Assembly: GCA_947259995.1 (NCBI GenBank)
Contig: CAMYOK010000004.1
Location: 1-59,018, forward strand
Source: an uncultured Pseudomonadales bacterium
GTDB lineage: Bacteria > Pseudomonadota > Gammaproteobacteria > Pseudomonadales > Pseudohongiellaceae
Direction: 5' to 3'
DNA length: 59,018 bases
Shown: positions 44,479 to 53,919 of the stretch, one piece after another
How the letters are laid out: every line of letters begins with the position of its first letter
How positions within the stretch are numbered: position 1 is the stretch's first letter
Made by a program: the position numbers and the translations under genes
Notes under the pieces: model-generated
Seen by the model: only the letters and a program-made list of their open reading frames with translations
Told to the model about the DNA's origin: nothing
The model's database searches: none

Positions 44479-46209
44479 ATGGCCGATTACTTATCTGTTC
44501 GATTGCAAGAGCACTTGCGTTTTATATACCCAGATCAAGATGTCGAGGCACTGGCATCGACCCTGATCGACACCATGAGCTTGCAAGCGAATGATACCGG
44601 CCCTGTCCCACATCAAAATCATTGGAATGAAAGCGACATACTGTTGATCACCTACGGTGACAGCATTCAGAAACAGGGGGAGAAGCCACTTAGCACCCTG
44701 CATGGTTTCTTGAAAAGCAAACTAGCCGATACGATCAGTGATGTGCACATCCTACCGTTCTTTCCCTACACCTCTGACGATGGCTTTTCTATAACAGATT
44801 ATTTGGCCGTGAATGAGGCACTTGGTGAATGGGAGGATGTAAGCCGTATCGCCACTGATTTTAAGCTAATGTCAGACCTCGTGATTAACCATATGTCCTC
44901 ACGCAGCCGCTGGTTTGATAACTTCAAAAAGCGCATCGATCCAGGTAAAGATTATTTTTACGAGGGCAACCCCAAAGCTGATCTTTCGAAAGTGGTGCGC
45001 CCACGCACCTCTCCATTGTTGTTGCCAACGCAAACCGAAGATGGCGAACGCTTTGTTTGGTGTACCTTTAGTGAAGACCAGGTCGACCTGAATTTTAAAA
45101 ACCCACAAGTTTTAGTAGAGTTCGTCAACATTATCAGCCACTACATGGACCGAGGTGTGCGCATATTCAGATTGGACGCCGTCGCATTTCTTTGGAAGGA
45201 AGAAGGCAGTTCCTGTATTCACTTAGATCAGACTCATGAGATCATTAAACTACTGCGATTATTGATAGAACATCGCGATCACGGCGCCGTCATCATCACG
45301 GAAACCAATGTGCCTAACCGTGAGAACCTCACCTATTTTGGTAACGCTAACGAAGCCCATGTCATCTATAACTTCTCTTTACCGCCTTTGCTCGTCAACA
45401 CCTTGCTAACGGGGAACTGTCGTCATCTGAAGACTTGGATGATGAGCATGCCACCGTCGCAAAATGGTACTGCGTATCTCAATTTCATTGCCTCCCACGA
45501 TGGCATTGGATTGCGACCTGCAGACGGTTATCTAGACGAGCAAGAGAAATTAGCCTTGGTCAGCGGCATTCAGCGCTTCGGTGGTCAGGTCACGATGCGT
45601 CGCCTTGAAGATGGCAGCGATTCACCCTACGAGATGAACATCAGTCTCTTCGACGCCCTAAAGGGGACGCTCGACAATGGGCCGGACCAATGGCAGTTAC
45701 AGCGGTTTCTTTGCGCGCATATCATCATGTTGGCGCTAGAGGGGATTCCAGCTTTTTATATTCATAGCATGTTTGGCACGGAGAACGATCACAAACGCGT
45801 TACCCACACAGGCAGAGCTCGCTCTATTAACCGCACACAATGGCAGTTGGATGAGTTAGAAAAGCACCTAGACAACCCCTACAACCATCACGCTAAAGTC
45901 TTTGAAGAACTCAGTCGTTTAATCAGGGTGCGCCGTGCTCAACTGGCCTTCCACCCCAATGCGACGCAGTTCACCCTGCACTTGGGTTTAAAAATCTTTG
46001 CCTTCTGGCGTCAAAGCATGAGCCGCGCACAAAGTATTTTCTGCGTGCATAATATCTCTAGCGAGCCGCAAAAATTAGCGCTGTCCGACCTCAATCTCAT
46101 CAGTACCGATCACTGGGTCGATCTCATTAGTGGCCGTATTTTTGACGAGCACAACGAACAATTAGAACTGCAGCCTTACCAATGTTTATGGCTAAGCAAT
46201 GTGGGCTAA
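44479..46209 (+). CDS. GH13 subfamily 18 phosphorylase (sucrose- or glucosylglycerate-phosphorylase type)
   Basis: The product is 576 aa. GH13 motifs: HILPFFPYTSDDGFSITDY, DLVINHMSSRSRWF, the nucleophile in FRLDAVAFLW near residue 237, the acid/base in VIITETNVP near residue 277, and FIASHDGIG. Proteins of this subfamily are often labelled sucrose phosphorylase, but some act on glucosylglycerate. The operon partners argue for reversible phosphorolysis of glucosylglycerate to glucose 1-phosphate and glycerate, letting the cell recycle the solute. Confidence 0.88.
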   Translation: MADYLSVRLQEHLRFIYPDQDVEALASTLIDTMSLQANDTGPVPHQNHWNESDILLITYGDSIQKQGEKPLSTLHGFLKSKLADTISDVHILPFFPYTSDDGFSITDYLAVNEALGEWEDVSRIATDFKLMSDLVINHMSSRSRWFDNFKKRIDPGKDYFYEGNPKADLSKVVRPRTSPLLLPTQTEDGERFVWCTFSEDQVDLNFKNPQVLVEFVNIISHYMDRGVRIFRLDAVAFLWKEEGSSCIHLDQTHEIIKLLRLLIEHRDHGAVIITETNVPNRENLTYFGNANEAHVIYNFSLPPLLVNTLLTGNCRHLKTWMMSMPPSQNGTAYLNFIASHDGIGLRPADGYLDEQEKLALVSGIQRFGGQVTMRRLEDGSDSPYEMNISLFDALKGTLDNGPDQWQLQRFLCAHIIMLALEGIPAFYIHSMFGTENDHKRVTHTGRARSINRTQWQLDELEKHLDNPYNHHAKVFEELSRLIRVRRAQLAFHPNATQFTLHLGLKIFAFWRQSMSRAQSIFCVHNISSEPQKLALSDLNLISTDHWVDLISGRIFDEHNEQLELQPYQCLWLSNVG

Positions 46210-46237
46210 AATAGCATAGTGAACAATACTCGGAGTT

Positions 46238-46858
46238 TTAACGACCAAGTGTATTAATATACGAAACGATGTTTTCAATTGCTGTGTCATCCACTAACAT
46301 CGACGCCATAACAATCATTTGCGAGCCGAAGCGGTCTCCGGGCTGCCGACCACGGTAAGCTTTTTTGAAATTGTGCAACTGTGTCGCTAGGTACCAATCA
46401 TTTTGACCTGCTAAAGCTGGTGCACCCATCGCTTCATTACCCTGAGCCTGCGCGCCATGACAAGATGCACAAGCGGTATACAAGGCCTTTCCTGCTTCAG
46501 CATCGCCTGCAAAAGTGATAGGGGCTGGTTTGAATTCCCAAGTGCCTACCCAAGCTACTATATCCTTGATACTCGCATCGCTTAGGTCTTCCGCCATGGC
46601 GCGCATCTCGATGCCTTGCAAGTCCATCTTGTGAGTCCCGCGGATTCCTGCACGAAAAGACTCTAGTTGCCTTTGCAAATACCATACTTCCATCCCAGCT
46701 AGTCGAGGCGCAGACACCTCTTCGTTGCCAATGCCATCGACACCGTGACAAGTTGTGCAATAGTGATCGTTGTAATACTCCGAGTTAGCTTGAGCAAAGG
46801 CACTCGAGCCGATGGTGGCCATGAGCAAACTAACACTCAATCCTACAACTTTTATCAT
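46238..46858 (-). CDS. Diheme cytochrome c4
   Basis: The product is 206 aa with a signal peptide (cleavage near AFAQA). Two similar heme domains carry CTTCHG near residue 34 and CASCHG near residue 130, with candidate axial methionines in GIEMRAMAEDL and SQMIVMASML. It shuttles electrons in the periplasm to terminal oxidases. It is the last gene of an operon 16 bp downstream of the flavin amine oxidase, whose electrons it may accept. Confidence 0.93.
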   Translation of the reverse strand: MIKVVGLSVSLLMATIGSSAFAQANSEYYNDHYCTTCHGVDGIGNEEVSAPRLAGMEVWYLQRQLESFRAGIRGTHKMDLQGIEMRAMAEDLSDASIKDIVAWVGTWEFKPAPITFAGDAEAGKALYTACASCHGAQAQGNEAMGAPALAGQNDWYLATQLHNFKKAYRGRQPGDRFGSQMIVMASMLVDDTAIENIVSYINTLGR

Positions 46859-46874
46859 CGTTGCTACTCCGTCT

Positions 46875-48452
46875 CTATGCTTGGGCGCGAACGCGTTGAT
46901 CCATGTCGGCTAAAGCCCAATGGGCAGAGGCGATTGCACTTTCTTGCCACGCACCGTGATAACTCATCTGATCGCCAATAAAATAGTGTCGCCCACCAGG
47001 GGTGGCTTGCTGCAAGCGGTTGAAAAAGCTTTGCGTTTCCATGCTCCAGTCACCGCCATTATTGCCCCAACGGCCAGAGCAACCCAACATGTGGTTCATG
47101 CGGTGCCATGCGATAGTAATAGGCTTCTCAACCATTTCTCGATAGTTAGGATGTAGCTTTTCCCCCTGCGCCAAAGCTGCCTCCACGCGTTGTTCTTGCG
47201 TCATCCTAGTAAAGTGCATTCCACCGCCAAAATTATACGCAGCTAGCACAATGCCTTTGTCCTTATGAATACCATGAGGTGGGTACCAGATTTGTTGAAT
47301 AGGCGCATTAATCCAGCTAATACCGCCGTAAATATCGTCGTCTTCCCAGAAACGCTGCTTCGCTTGAAAGGCAGATTTATAGGCTTCACCGCGGCGAATA
47401 TATTTCATTGCTTGTAGGTATTCCGATGGAAAGTTATTGGGAATACCACTCATTAGGTGCGAGGGAATACAGTTGAAACAAAAGTCCGCGTCTATACTTT
47501 GGCGTACACCATCGCGTTCGTAGCTGACTTCGACGCCGCCCTCCTTTAACGTCAGCCCCATCACCGGGGCCTTATAAATCACTTTCTCACCGAGTGCTCG
47601 GGTGAAACCTTTTATCACGCCATCCATACCGCCGACCGGTTGCATCAACATTGGCCCTGTCTCGCCCTCATTGGCAGTAAAACTCAATCTAAGCATTTGA
47701 CTCTGCATCAATTTTTTGAACGCGATCATATCTTTCTGCACGCCATGATCCAAAAAACCACCACTGACATAACCCGCACGATAGCTCCCTTTGTAGAGCA
47801 TATTCTCGTTCAAGTCTCCAAACTGTGAAATTAACCCGAGGATTTTTTCTGACTCAGAATCGCTAAAGGGTTCATCGAGTTGAGCGTTGGTATAACTCTT
47901 TGCGAATAGCTCGGCGAGGAAGCCGCGTACGTTAGTAGACATCTCACCATTACGAATACGTTGGCCGCCCATCATCGCGTCGTCTTGCACGTACGCTGTC
48001 TTCGATTCATTAATGAACATCTCCAACTCAACACCTAGCTCTTTGCAATAGGCTAATAAATTACGATGCGTGCTGGGGATGCGAGCTGCGCCTGCGTTGA
48101 AATACATATGGGGCTCATCATCCCATTCGCATACTTGGCGATTGCCGATTTCATCGACCACATCGCCGGAACGCACAGTCATTACACGCCCACCAGCGCG
48201 GTTAGAAGCTTCTAAGACGGTGCAATCATAACCCGCCTTAGTCAGCTCCCACGCCACTGTTAAACCAGAGATTCCTGCCCCTAGAACGAGTACTTTTTCT
48301 TTCCCTGGGCTTGGGGCAGCAAATGATAAAGATGCCGCTGTTGCCGTATTGGGCATAAGGCTTAGGGCAGCCCCCATATGTACCAAGGCGCCAGCCCCAA
48401 AAGTGCTACCAAGCAGATGCATGAATTCACGACGACTGACAGAATTGCTCAT
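46875..48452 (-). CDS. Tat-exported flavin amine/L-amino-acid oxidase
   Basis: The product is 525 aa. The ATG at 48452 has AGGAG upstream and gives a twin-arginine signal (SRREFMHLLG, then a hydrophobic stretch ending TATAA), so it is exported folded with FAD bound. The dinucleotide motif VLVLGAGISGLTVAWEL lies near residue 54, followed by LEASNRAGGRVMTVR. C-terminal FAD contacts are GGRHYFIGDQMSYHGAWQESAIASA. It should oxidatively deaminate an amine or amino acid in the periplasm. The neighbours are a peptidase and cytochrome c4. Confidence 0.92.
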   Translation of the reverse strand: MSNSVSRREFMHLLGSTFGAGALVHMGAALSLMPNTATAASLSFAAPSPGKEKVLVLGAGISGLTVAWELTKAGYDCTVLEASNRAGGRVMTVRSGDVVDEIGNRQVCEWDDEPHMYFNAGAARIPSTHRNLLAYCKELGVELEMFINESKTAYVQDDAMMGGQRIRNGEMSTNVRGFLAELFAKSYTNAQLDEPFSDSESEKILGLISQFGDLNENMLYKGSYRAGYVSGGFLDHGVQKDMIAFKKLMQSQMLRLSFTANEGETGPMLMQPVGGMDGVIKGFTRALGEKVIYKAPVMGLTLKEGGVEVSYERDGVRQSIDADFCFNCIPSHLMSGIPNNFPSEYLQAMKYIRRGEAYKSAFQAKQRFWEDDDIYGGISWINAPIQQIWYPPHGIHKDKGIVLAAYNFGGGMHFTRMTQEQRVEAALAQGEKLHPNYREMVEKPITIAWHRMNHMLGCSGRWGNNGGDWSMETQSFFNRLQQATPGGRHYFIGDQMSYHGAWQESAIASAHWALADMDQRVRAQA

Positions 48453-48514
48453 TTGAAAACTCCTAACTTGTAAACGCACAGTGCATTCATGCAACCTAGC
48501 CATCTACTCATTGC

Positions 48515-50155
48515 TTACTCTGGCTGGTTGAGCCCCGCCCAGTTAAACAAAGTTGTCGCAATCGACTTCTCGCTATCGGCCATACCCCAAGTGCTGCCCG
48601 CGCCTTCTACCACGTAGAATTCATTTGCGGCATGGGAGTTGCCACCGCCGCCTACCAGACCACTGGCAATAGGAATATCTAGCACATCACCGGAGAACAG
48701 GTATGCAGGCCAGTAACCGCCGAGCATCGATTCATCTGAGGACAGCTCGTTGGGGGCCATATCAAAAGCTTCACGCATTTGATTAGCCGCTACATGCAGG
48801 TCGCTGTCTTTCGTGACCTTCGCCCAAGGTACATCGCCAACCACATTGATCTCGACGTCTTCGTAGCCGTGTTTATCGAGATGCTTGCGCAGCTTATCGA
48901 CGATGTCCATGCCGTCTTGCGCTGGCAGATAACGGAAGTTATGTTTGGAAACAATTCGATTAGGGAGAATCGCACCTGAGCCACCTTCAAACATATTGCC
49001 ACCCCAGATACCATCGAGATTCATGGCCGTGCCGTAGCGGCGCATCTTGGTGATCTCATAGGGATCGTCAGCGATAAACCGCGCAACACCGAGATTGGCA
49101 GAGGCCACGTCCACATTGAAATTTTCCGCAGACTTACGTAGTCGAGCCTCCTCTGCCTCGGTCAATGGTTCGATATCGTCATAGAAGCCATCGATCATAA
49201 CCTTATTGCCCGTTTCGTCCACTAAGGTGCTAAGCATCTTGATGTGGCGCCAAGCCGGAGCATCAACGGAGCGTTTGTTACCGCCATGGATATTGCTGTA
49301 GTTCGGACCCCGCCCCCAGCTCTCACCGCTTGTGATCAGTTCGACGAAGACACAGCCCTCGGAGCCACCACCGCCCCACATTGCATCTGCTCCCGCAAAC
49401 AGTTCAGGGTGTTCACGTACGAATTTCCGATAGCCAATTGACATCCGTTCCTCATCACCTTCAGCAACGAAAATCAGGTTCACTGGCAGTTTCCCAGTTA
49501 CGGCTTTGATAGACATCATCGCATTCCAAAATGCCATCTGTCGCCCTTTCGAGTTTGCCGTCCCGCGCCCAATCATCACCATCGGAAAGGGTGCTTGTGG
49601 CATTAGCTCGGCTGCAAAGGGAGGAGCCTTCCACAAATCGGGCTGAGTGATAGGCATGGTGTCATACATCCAGTACACCACTAAGGTTTTCTCGGCGCCT
49701 TCATCACATTTTGCATACACGACAGGATTACCCTGTTGCCCCCACTCAGTGATGCCCACGTCATACACAGTAGTTTCCTGACAACCAAGTTGATCGAAGA
49801 AGCCCTCTACCATATAGGCTGATTCTTGAATCCCCTCACCGGTGTTAGAAATACTTGGCTGTTGGATCCATTTCTGTAGATTGATGACATGCTGGTCGAT
49901 GTTCTCGTCTATATAGGAAAATACTTCTCGCAAGTCTTCATCAGTGATCTTGCTCATGTCGATCTCAGAAGTGGTATCGCCGTGAGGGCGAATTCCCAAT
50001 GGTTTATCAACGGGAGCAGGTGCCGCCGTCGCTGCCGTACTAGATGCAATGGGGTTGATATTACTCTGGCTTGAATTGTCGCTACACGCAGATAGAAGTA
50101 CCGCACTACTCGCCAACAGGGGGAGCAATGGCACTTGTTTGTACTTTTTGAACAT
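48515..50155 (-). CDS. M20-family metallopeptidase lipoprotein
   Basis: The product is 546 aa. The start at 50155 has GGAGAG upstream and opens a lipoprotein signal (LLSACSDNSS); a start at 50266 adds 37 unlikely residues. The peptidase core shows VVYWMYDTMPI, GRGTANSKGRQMAFWNAM, FVAEGDEERMSIG, and the C-terminal GGGGNSHAANEFYVVEG. It likely releases amino acids or dipeptides in the periplasm. It is 62 bp upstream of the amine oxidase on the same strand, so it probably heads a three-gene operon. Confidence 0.9.
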   Translation of the reverse strand: MFKKYKQVPLLPLLASSAVLLSACSDNSSQSNINPIASSTAATAAPAPVDKPLGIRPHGDTTSEIDMSKITDEDLREVFSYIDENIDQHVINLQKWIQQPSISNTGEGIQESAYMVEGFFDQLGCQETTVYDVGITEWGQQGNPVVYAKCDEGAEKTLVVYWMYDTMPITQPDLWKAPPFAAELMPQAPFPMVMIGRGTANSKGRQMAFWNAMMSIKAVTGKLPVNLIFVAEGDEERMSIGYRKFVREHPELFAGADAMWGGGGSEGCVFVELITSGESWGRGPNYSNIHGGNKRSVDAPAWRHIKMLSTLVDETGNKVMIDGFYDDIEPLTEAEEARLRKSAENFNVDVASANLGVARFIADDPYEITKMRRYGTAMNLDGIWGGNMFEGGSGAILPNRIVSKHNFRYLPAQDGMDIVDKLRKHLDKHGYEDVEINVVGDVPWAKVTKDSDLHVAANQMREAFDMAPNELSSDESMLGGYWPAYLFSGDVLDIPIASGLVGGGGNSHAANEFYVVEGAGSTWGMADSEKSIATTLFNWAGLNQPE

Positions 50156-50557
50156 CACGGGGTCTCTCCTATGGCTGGGGAATATAGCCATAAGAGCAAG
50201 CAGAAAACGTACCAAACGGTCTGTAAGTCGACAAATATGATATTTTTTACGACCACAGCAATGCACTTAAAACAAGAATTTCAATCGCTTACTACGCTCA
50301 ACTAGAAACAAGCTGCGTTAAGTCACAGCGCATTTAGTTTTATCTAGGCTGAATAAATAACGGCTATTTCGCACCGAGAGGTGCCATAGCGCACCATAGA
50401 GGAACACTAAGCGATCAACATTTCTACCTTCGGCGATTGCTCATATTACAGAAAGCACTTCTTGTCCTTACATTTAAAAACCAAACAGGAACGCACATTT
50501 TTGATCCTGCTTCTGGGGCAGCAGAAGCTGCACAATGGCTTGCTGCCCCTTGCTGCC
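50156..50557. other. Intergenic region with one strong hairpin, no gene seen
   Basis: Apart from the promoter region of the M20 operon, the notable structure is 50515-50549, where GGGGCAGCA pairs with TGCTGCCCC. It sits just beyond the stop of the mini zinc-ribbon gene on the minus strand and may end its transcript, although no T-run follows. Short open frames here lack RBS and coding character. Confidence 0.45.
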
Positions 50558-50698
50558 CTACTCCGCCACCTTCGACATCTGCTTGCCACAACAAATTTCG
50601 GAATGAGGCATCGTCGATGGACATGGACACCCTTTGACATAAACAAGTTCAGCTTTGCAGGAATCACAACGATAACGATCACCAGCTTCTCTAGACAT
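50558..50698 (-). CDS. Mini zinc-ribbon/desulforedoxin-like protein
   Basis: The product is 46 aa, starting at the ATG at 50698 with AAGGAG upstream; longer in-frame starts lack an RBS. Cysteines are arranged as YRCDSCKAEL, KGCPCP and ICCGKQM, six in all, resembling the CxxC and CCGxPM pattern of desulforedoxin and desulfoferrodoxin N-domains. It probably binds one iron or zinc. The role is unknown. Confidence 0.7.
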   Translation of the reverse strand: MSREAGDRYRCDSCKAELVYVKGCPCPSTMPHSEICCGKQMSKVAE

Positions 50699-50867
50699 TT
50701 TGTAGATCTCCTTACTAACACTTGATTTAAACGTGCAGGCGCCATTGCCTACACACATAAATCTTCGCATTAACTTATTCTCTGTTCTATGCGTTGAATC
50801 AATAAAGGCACGCAATGGTTCTCTATTGTTAAGTAGAAAAACCCCGGGCGACAGGAATAATGGGCAA

Positions 50868-51368
50868 CTAGTGCGAATGGGCCGCGTGTTCGTCGCTCTG
50901 CCATCCTACATGGTCGAAATATTGACCATAGGCTTGCAGGGCTGCTTGCAATGCGGGAAGGCCGTTGCTAGACAAAGGAGAGAACTCCAATTCAGACGCC
51001 GCTGCCAGGAACATTGCCAATATACTATGTAGATTCGCATCTGCCGCGGGCTCCAACTCGCACTGCTCTATCATGGTAGTGACGCTGCCCTTAACGGCTT
51101 CACTTAACTGAATAGCCTGCGTTTGATTAAGTTGCTCGGCTGCAAAAGCAGGCTCTAAAAGATCCACGGCAGTTCTAATCTCTATCATCCCCCGGCGCAG
51201 CGCCGCGTCAGTATCCCAAGGCTTGCCATTGTTCAATGAAAGCCCCGCGTCCCCATGTTCAACATGAGCATGTTCGGCGGCGTGATCGTGAGGTTGCGCG
51301 TGTAAACGCATTGAAGATGAGAGCAAACTCATTGCAATGAAGATGAATATCGATGTGCTAGTGTTCAT
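50868..51368 (-). CDS. Secreted histidine-rich helical protein
   Basis: The product is 166 aa with a signal peptide (cleavage near LHAQP). Histidine clusters lie at both ends of the mature protein (PHDHAAEHAHVEHGD and DEHAAHSH), suggesting metal binding. The middle is helical, with LNNGKPWDTDAALRRGMIEIRTAVDLL. I recall similar periplasmic proteins of unknown function and assign none. The RBS is GGGGAG. It is alone on its strand between gaps of about 120-170 bp. Confidence 0.65.
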   Translation of the reverse strand: MNTSTSIFIFIAMSLLSSSMRLHAQPHDHAAEHAHVEHGDAGLSLNNGKPWDTDAALRRGMIEIRTAVDLLEPAFAAEQLNQTQAIQLSEAVKGSVTTMIEQCELEPAADANLHSILAMFLAAASELEFSPLSSNGLPALQAALQAYGQYFDHVGWQSDEHAAHSH

Positions 51369-51486
51369 ATTAGGCTCCCCGCCAGAATACTCGTCAAGCT
51401 AGTATAGCGGGGAGGGTCACATTGATAGATACGAATAGATCAAGCTAAATGCAATTATCTAAAGACCGATTATGTTGGTTGTCAAA

Positions 51487-52071
51487 TTACTTTACGACGT
51501 AATCACGCGCCTCAAGACAGGCGCTCATTGCGCGCTTGTAGTCTTCCCCAAGAGAAGCATCTGAGTTAGCATCAGTCGGATCAAAGTTTGTCTCAACGCT
51601 AGCCCATTCGTAACACTCATATTTATCTTGGCTTTTTTGCTCTTCACTTTGACCTGCCGCCGGGTAGATGATGAGTTTGTCCGTCCCATTGCTGGCTAAC
51701 ACTGTCTGCGCCTCAACAGGCTCTTCAATGACGACATACCCTGTCGATGCTTTTCGATAATAGACTCCTTCACTATAAAAATAGCGATTTGTGCCAATAC
51801 CAACACTCACAAAACCATAAGGTAACGCTGGAATAATGGCACCCAGAGGAGCACTAATAGTAAAATATAAGCCATTACTCTGCCGATAGAAGCGACCTTC
51901 ATTGTAAAAATAGGTACGTCCATTATGGGTGACCCGACGGTGCGTGCTGGGCAAGGATCTGATTGGCACATGGGCTTCTCTGCGACTATCCCTAGGCTGC
52001 GCCTGAGTAGTTGAAGCCAGTGAGAAACATAAAACAGCAGAAATAAGTAAAGCAACTGACACTCTGATCAT
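51487..52071 (-). CDS. Secreted DUF6515-like protein
   Basis: The product is 194 aa with a signal peptide (cleavage near TQAQP) and a strong RBS (AGGGGGT). Two related aromatic repeats, GRTYFYNEGRFYRQSNGLYFTISAP and TNRYFYSEGVYYRKASTGYVVIEEP, lie near residues 52-76 and 94-118 and match the DUF6515 pattern as I remember it. A C-terminal part has YECYEWASVETNFDPT and a second cysteine. It is a periplasmic or surface protein of unknown function. Confidence 0.7.
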   Translation of the reverse strand: MIRVSVALLISAVLCFSLASTTQAQPRDSRREAHVPIRSLPSTHRRVTHNGRTYFYNEGRFYRQSNGLYFTISAPLGAIIPALPYGFVSVGIGTNRYFYSEGVYYRKASTGYVVIEEPVEAQTVLASNGTDKLIIYPAAGQSEEQKSQDKYECYEWASVETNFDPTDANSDASLGEDYKRAMSACLEARDYVVK

Positions 52072-52187
52072 AGAACCCCCTAAGTAGTGACATCACTATT
52101 AACGCTTGATCGCGAGAATGGTTTACTTGTTCTACTTAGGGAGCTCCCTATTTCTGTCGCTAACAGTTGTTAAACAACACACTATCG

Positions 52188-53114
52188 CTAGGGTGTCACT
52201 CTTACTCTTTGATACGCATTACTCCAACAGCACTGATCAAAGCCATCACTGTCTGATGCACTCCAGTTATCTAGGCGTGCACGTATCAAGTACTCTCCCT
52301 CTTCCGAGAAAGTAGCCACAACGCGGGCTGGGCCTTTGTTTTGAGCAATTGCTATTCTAGCGGGAGGTGCTGGCATCGCATTTCTAAGAGACGTATCTGG
52401 CGTAGTCATAAATGGCGTAGAGGAGTGCTCCGTAAACTGTACCTCTCCTGGCCCTTGATGCTTATACCAAATCACCCTTGTGTCTAACGGTTTCGCAAAC
52501 ACAGGATTAGAGGTATCTCTTACAGACGGGTCACTGGTTCCCACTTCCATTATCAGCGGCGCGCCTACGGATATCGTTTTGACTGACGATGCTGTAACCC
52601 CCTCTGGCCCGGACCCTGGCTTACCCTCTTCGAACCAAATAAGAGGCTGCAGGCTTCCTTGTGGACGCGGGTTCCTGTCAAGCTCATAAGCGGTAACCCC
52701 ACGCTCACCGGGGACTTTAGTGGCCGGTAAATTCCCAGTTTTAAGATGCCACCAGGCAGTTTCATCAGCCATTGAGTCAGGAAGAGTGATTGCAAACACC
52801 CCCATATGCCGACCTGGGTAATAGACCTCTGGCTGCATGCCGTTCAACTGTTCTGGCTCAATATAATTATTCTCGCCCATTGGAATAATTACCTCGGTTT
52901 CATTCCTGTTATGGTATCCGTAGGAAACCGTGATAGAGCCATCGCCATTGTCGTACCAACCCTCCATGAACGGGACTATCGCAAGCCCATTTTTGGCCGG
53001 TGGCCGTAAATCACGCTGCGCCTCCTGCGCACTAAGAGAAGACACCAATATTGTATTCACAACAAACGCAGTCGCTGCAAGGATAACTGTTGCTCTAACT
53101 TTACTCATAGACAT
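52188..53114 (-). CDS. Secreted beta-rich protein of unknown function, linked to the split cytochrome gene
   Basis: The product is 308 aa. A second ATG at 53108 has better spacing from GGAGAG and may be the real start. The signal peptide ends near SLSAQ. The mature part opens with PFMEGWYDNGDGSITVSYGYHNRN and ends with EEGEYLIRARLDNWSASDSDG and a CC pair, suggesting beta-sandwich folds. It starts 54 bp after the end of the C-terminal fragment of the split gene on the same strand, so it was probably its operon partner. No function can be named. Confidence 0.7.
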   Translation of the reverse strand: MSMSKVRATVILAATAFVVNTILVSSLSAQEAQRDLRPPAKNGLAIVPFMEGWYDNGDGSITVSYGYHNRNETEVIIPMGENNYIEPEQLNGMQPEVYYPGRHMGVFAITLPDSMADETAWWHLKTGNLPATKVPGERGVTAYELDRNPRPQGSLQPLIWFEEGKPGSGPEGVTASSVKTISVGAPLIMEVGTSDPSVRDTSNPVFAKPLDTRVIWYKHQGPGEVQFTEHSSTPFMTTPDTSLRNAMPAPPARIAIAQNKGPARVVATFSEEGEYLIRARLDNWSASDSDGFDQCCWSNAYQRVRVTP

Positions 53115-53168
53115 TACTCTCCATTTTTTTATTATTGTTAGAGGCTTCTTAGCCCCTTTCTCTATGGT

Positions 53169-53915
53169 TTAGTCACCAGCATTTCGATCATTATTATTGG
53201 CTCTTTGGTCAACGAGTTCTTGATAGGTTTCTTCATCAAGATGGGTGATAGCGATCCATGAATGCGTCATCTCATCTGCGGTTCGTTGCCCCCAGCCAAC
53301 CCACTGATTTGGATCAGGATTATTCGGATTTTCCGCGGTATTGTCATACCATTGCTTAGTGATTAGAACCGCACCAACAGGCAGAAGTGGAGCAGTGTCT
53401 GGCGCATACAGATGGCTATGATGCCAAGTGGCACTCCACTTAGAAATCATACTGATCACTTCAGTTTCACCAGTTGCAGGGTAGTAAATTTCTAGTGAGG
53501 CGGCATTCATACGCAAATGCCCGTGCGGCTGAAAACTGTCTATTCGCACTGGATGATCAAAAGAGTGAAACCCCTGAGTCATCGCATGCCCATTGGGTGG
53601 AATCAACAGGTCACCTTGATCGAGCTCATAAGATGCTAGGGTTTGTGTTGCCTTTGCCTTGTAACCTTTAGGGTGAAGCCATATTCCTAGTTCAACGACA
53701 TTGTCTTTTATGACCGCGCCGGGCGCAGTTGCACCAAGCCCTCCAGGAAACATATGGATATCCCACTGCACCATGCTGTTAGCAAAAGCGGTTCGGCATA
53801 CATCCTCTGGCACCACTTCGCCCCATTTACCCATGGCATATTCTGTCACTGGTTTGCGTGTAACATTGCCGTTTTCGTCCACCTCGGCAAAATAAGTATT
53901 GGCATGGTGAACCAC
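53169..53915 (-). pseudogene. C-terminal fragment of a split cytochrome c/copper-monooxygenase-like protein
   Basis: The 248-aa frame begins abruptly at VVHHANTYF, without signal peptide or RBS; only a GTG at the break could serve as start. Motifs such as FQPHGHLRMNAASLEIYYP, WHHSHLYAPDTAPLLPVGAVL and NNPDPNQWVGWGQRTADEM match the copper type II monooxygenase-like part of bacterial cytochrome c fusion proteins. The missing first half, ending GDAKTV, is at 57841-58446. Joined, they would give about 449 aa. As it stands the fragment would stay in the cytoplasm and is probably dead. Confidence 0.85.
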
Positions 53916-53919
53916 CGTT
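53912..53919. repeat. Left copy of the 8-bp junction repeat
   Basis: CCACCGTT here is identical to 57840-57847 and marks the left break of the split gene. It is the likely target-site duplication. Confidence 0.7.

Noticed and set aside
44479..46209. Sucrose phosphorylase as a firm name
   Set aside because: Subfamily GH13_18 has several specificities, and the operon context favours glucosylglycerate.
50437..50745. Several overlapping 66-99 codon frames on both strands
   Set aside because: They are shadows of the 46-aa cysteine-rich gene and the nearby hairpin; only that gene has a good RBS.
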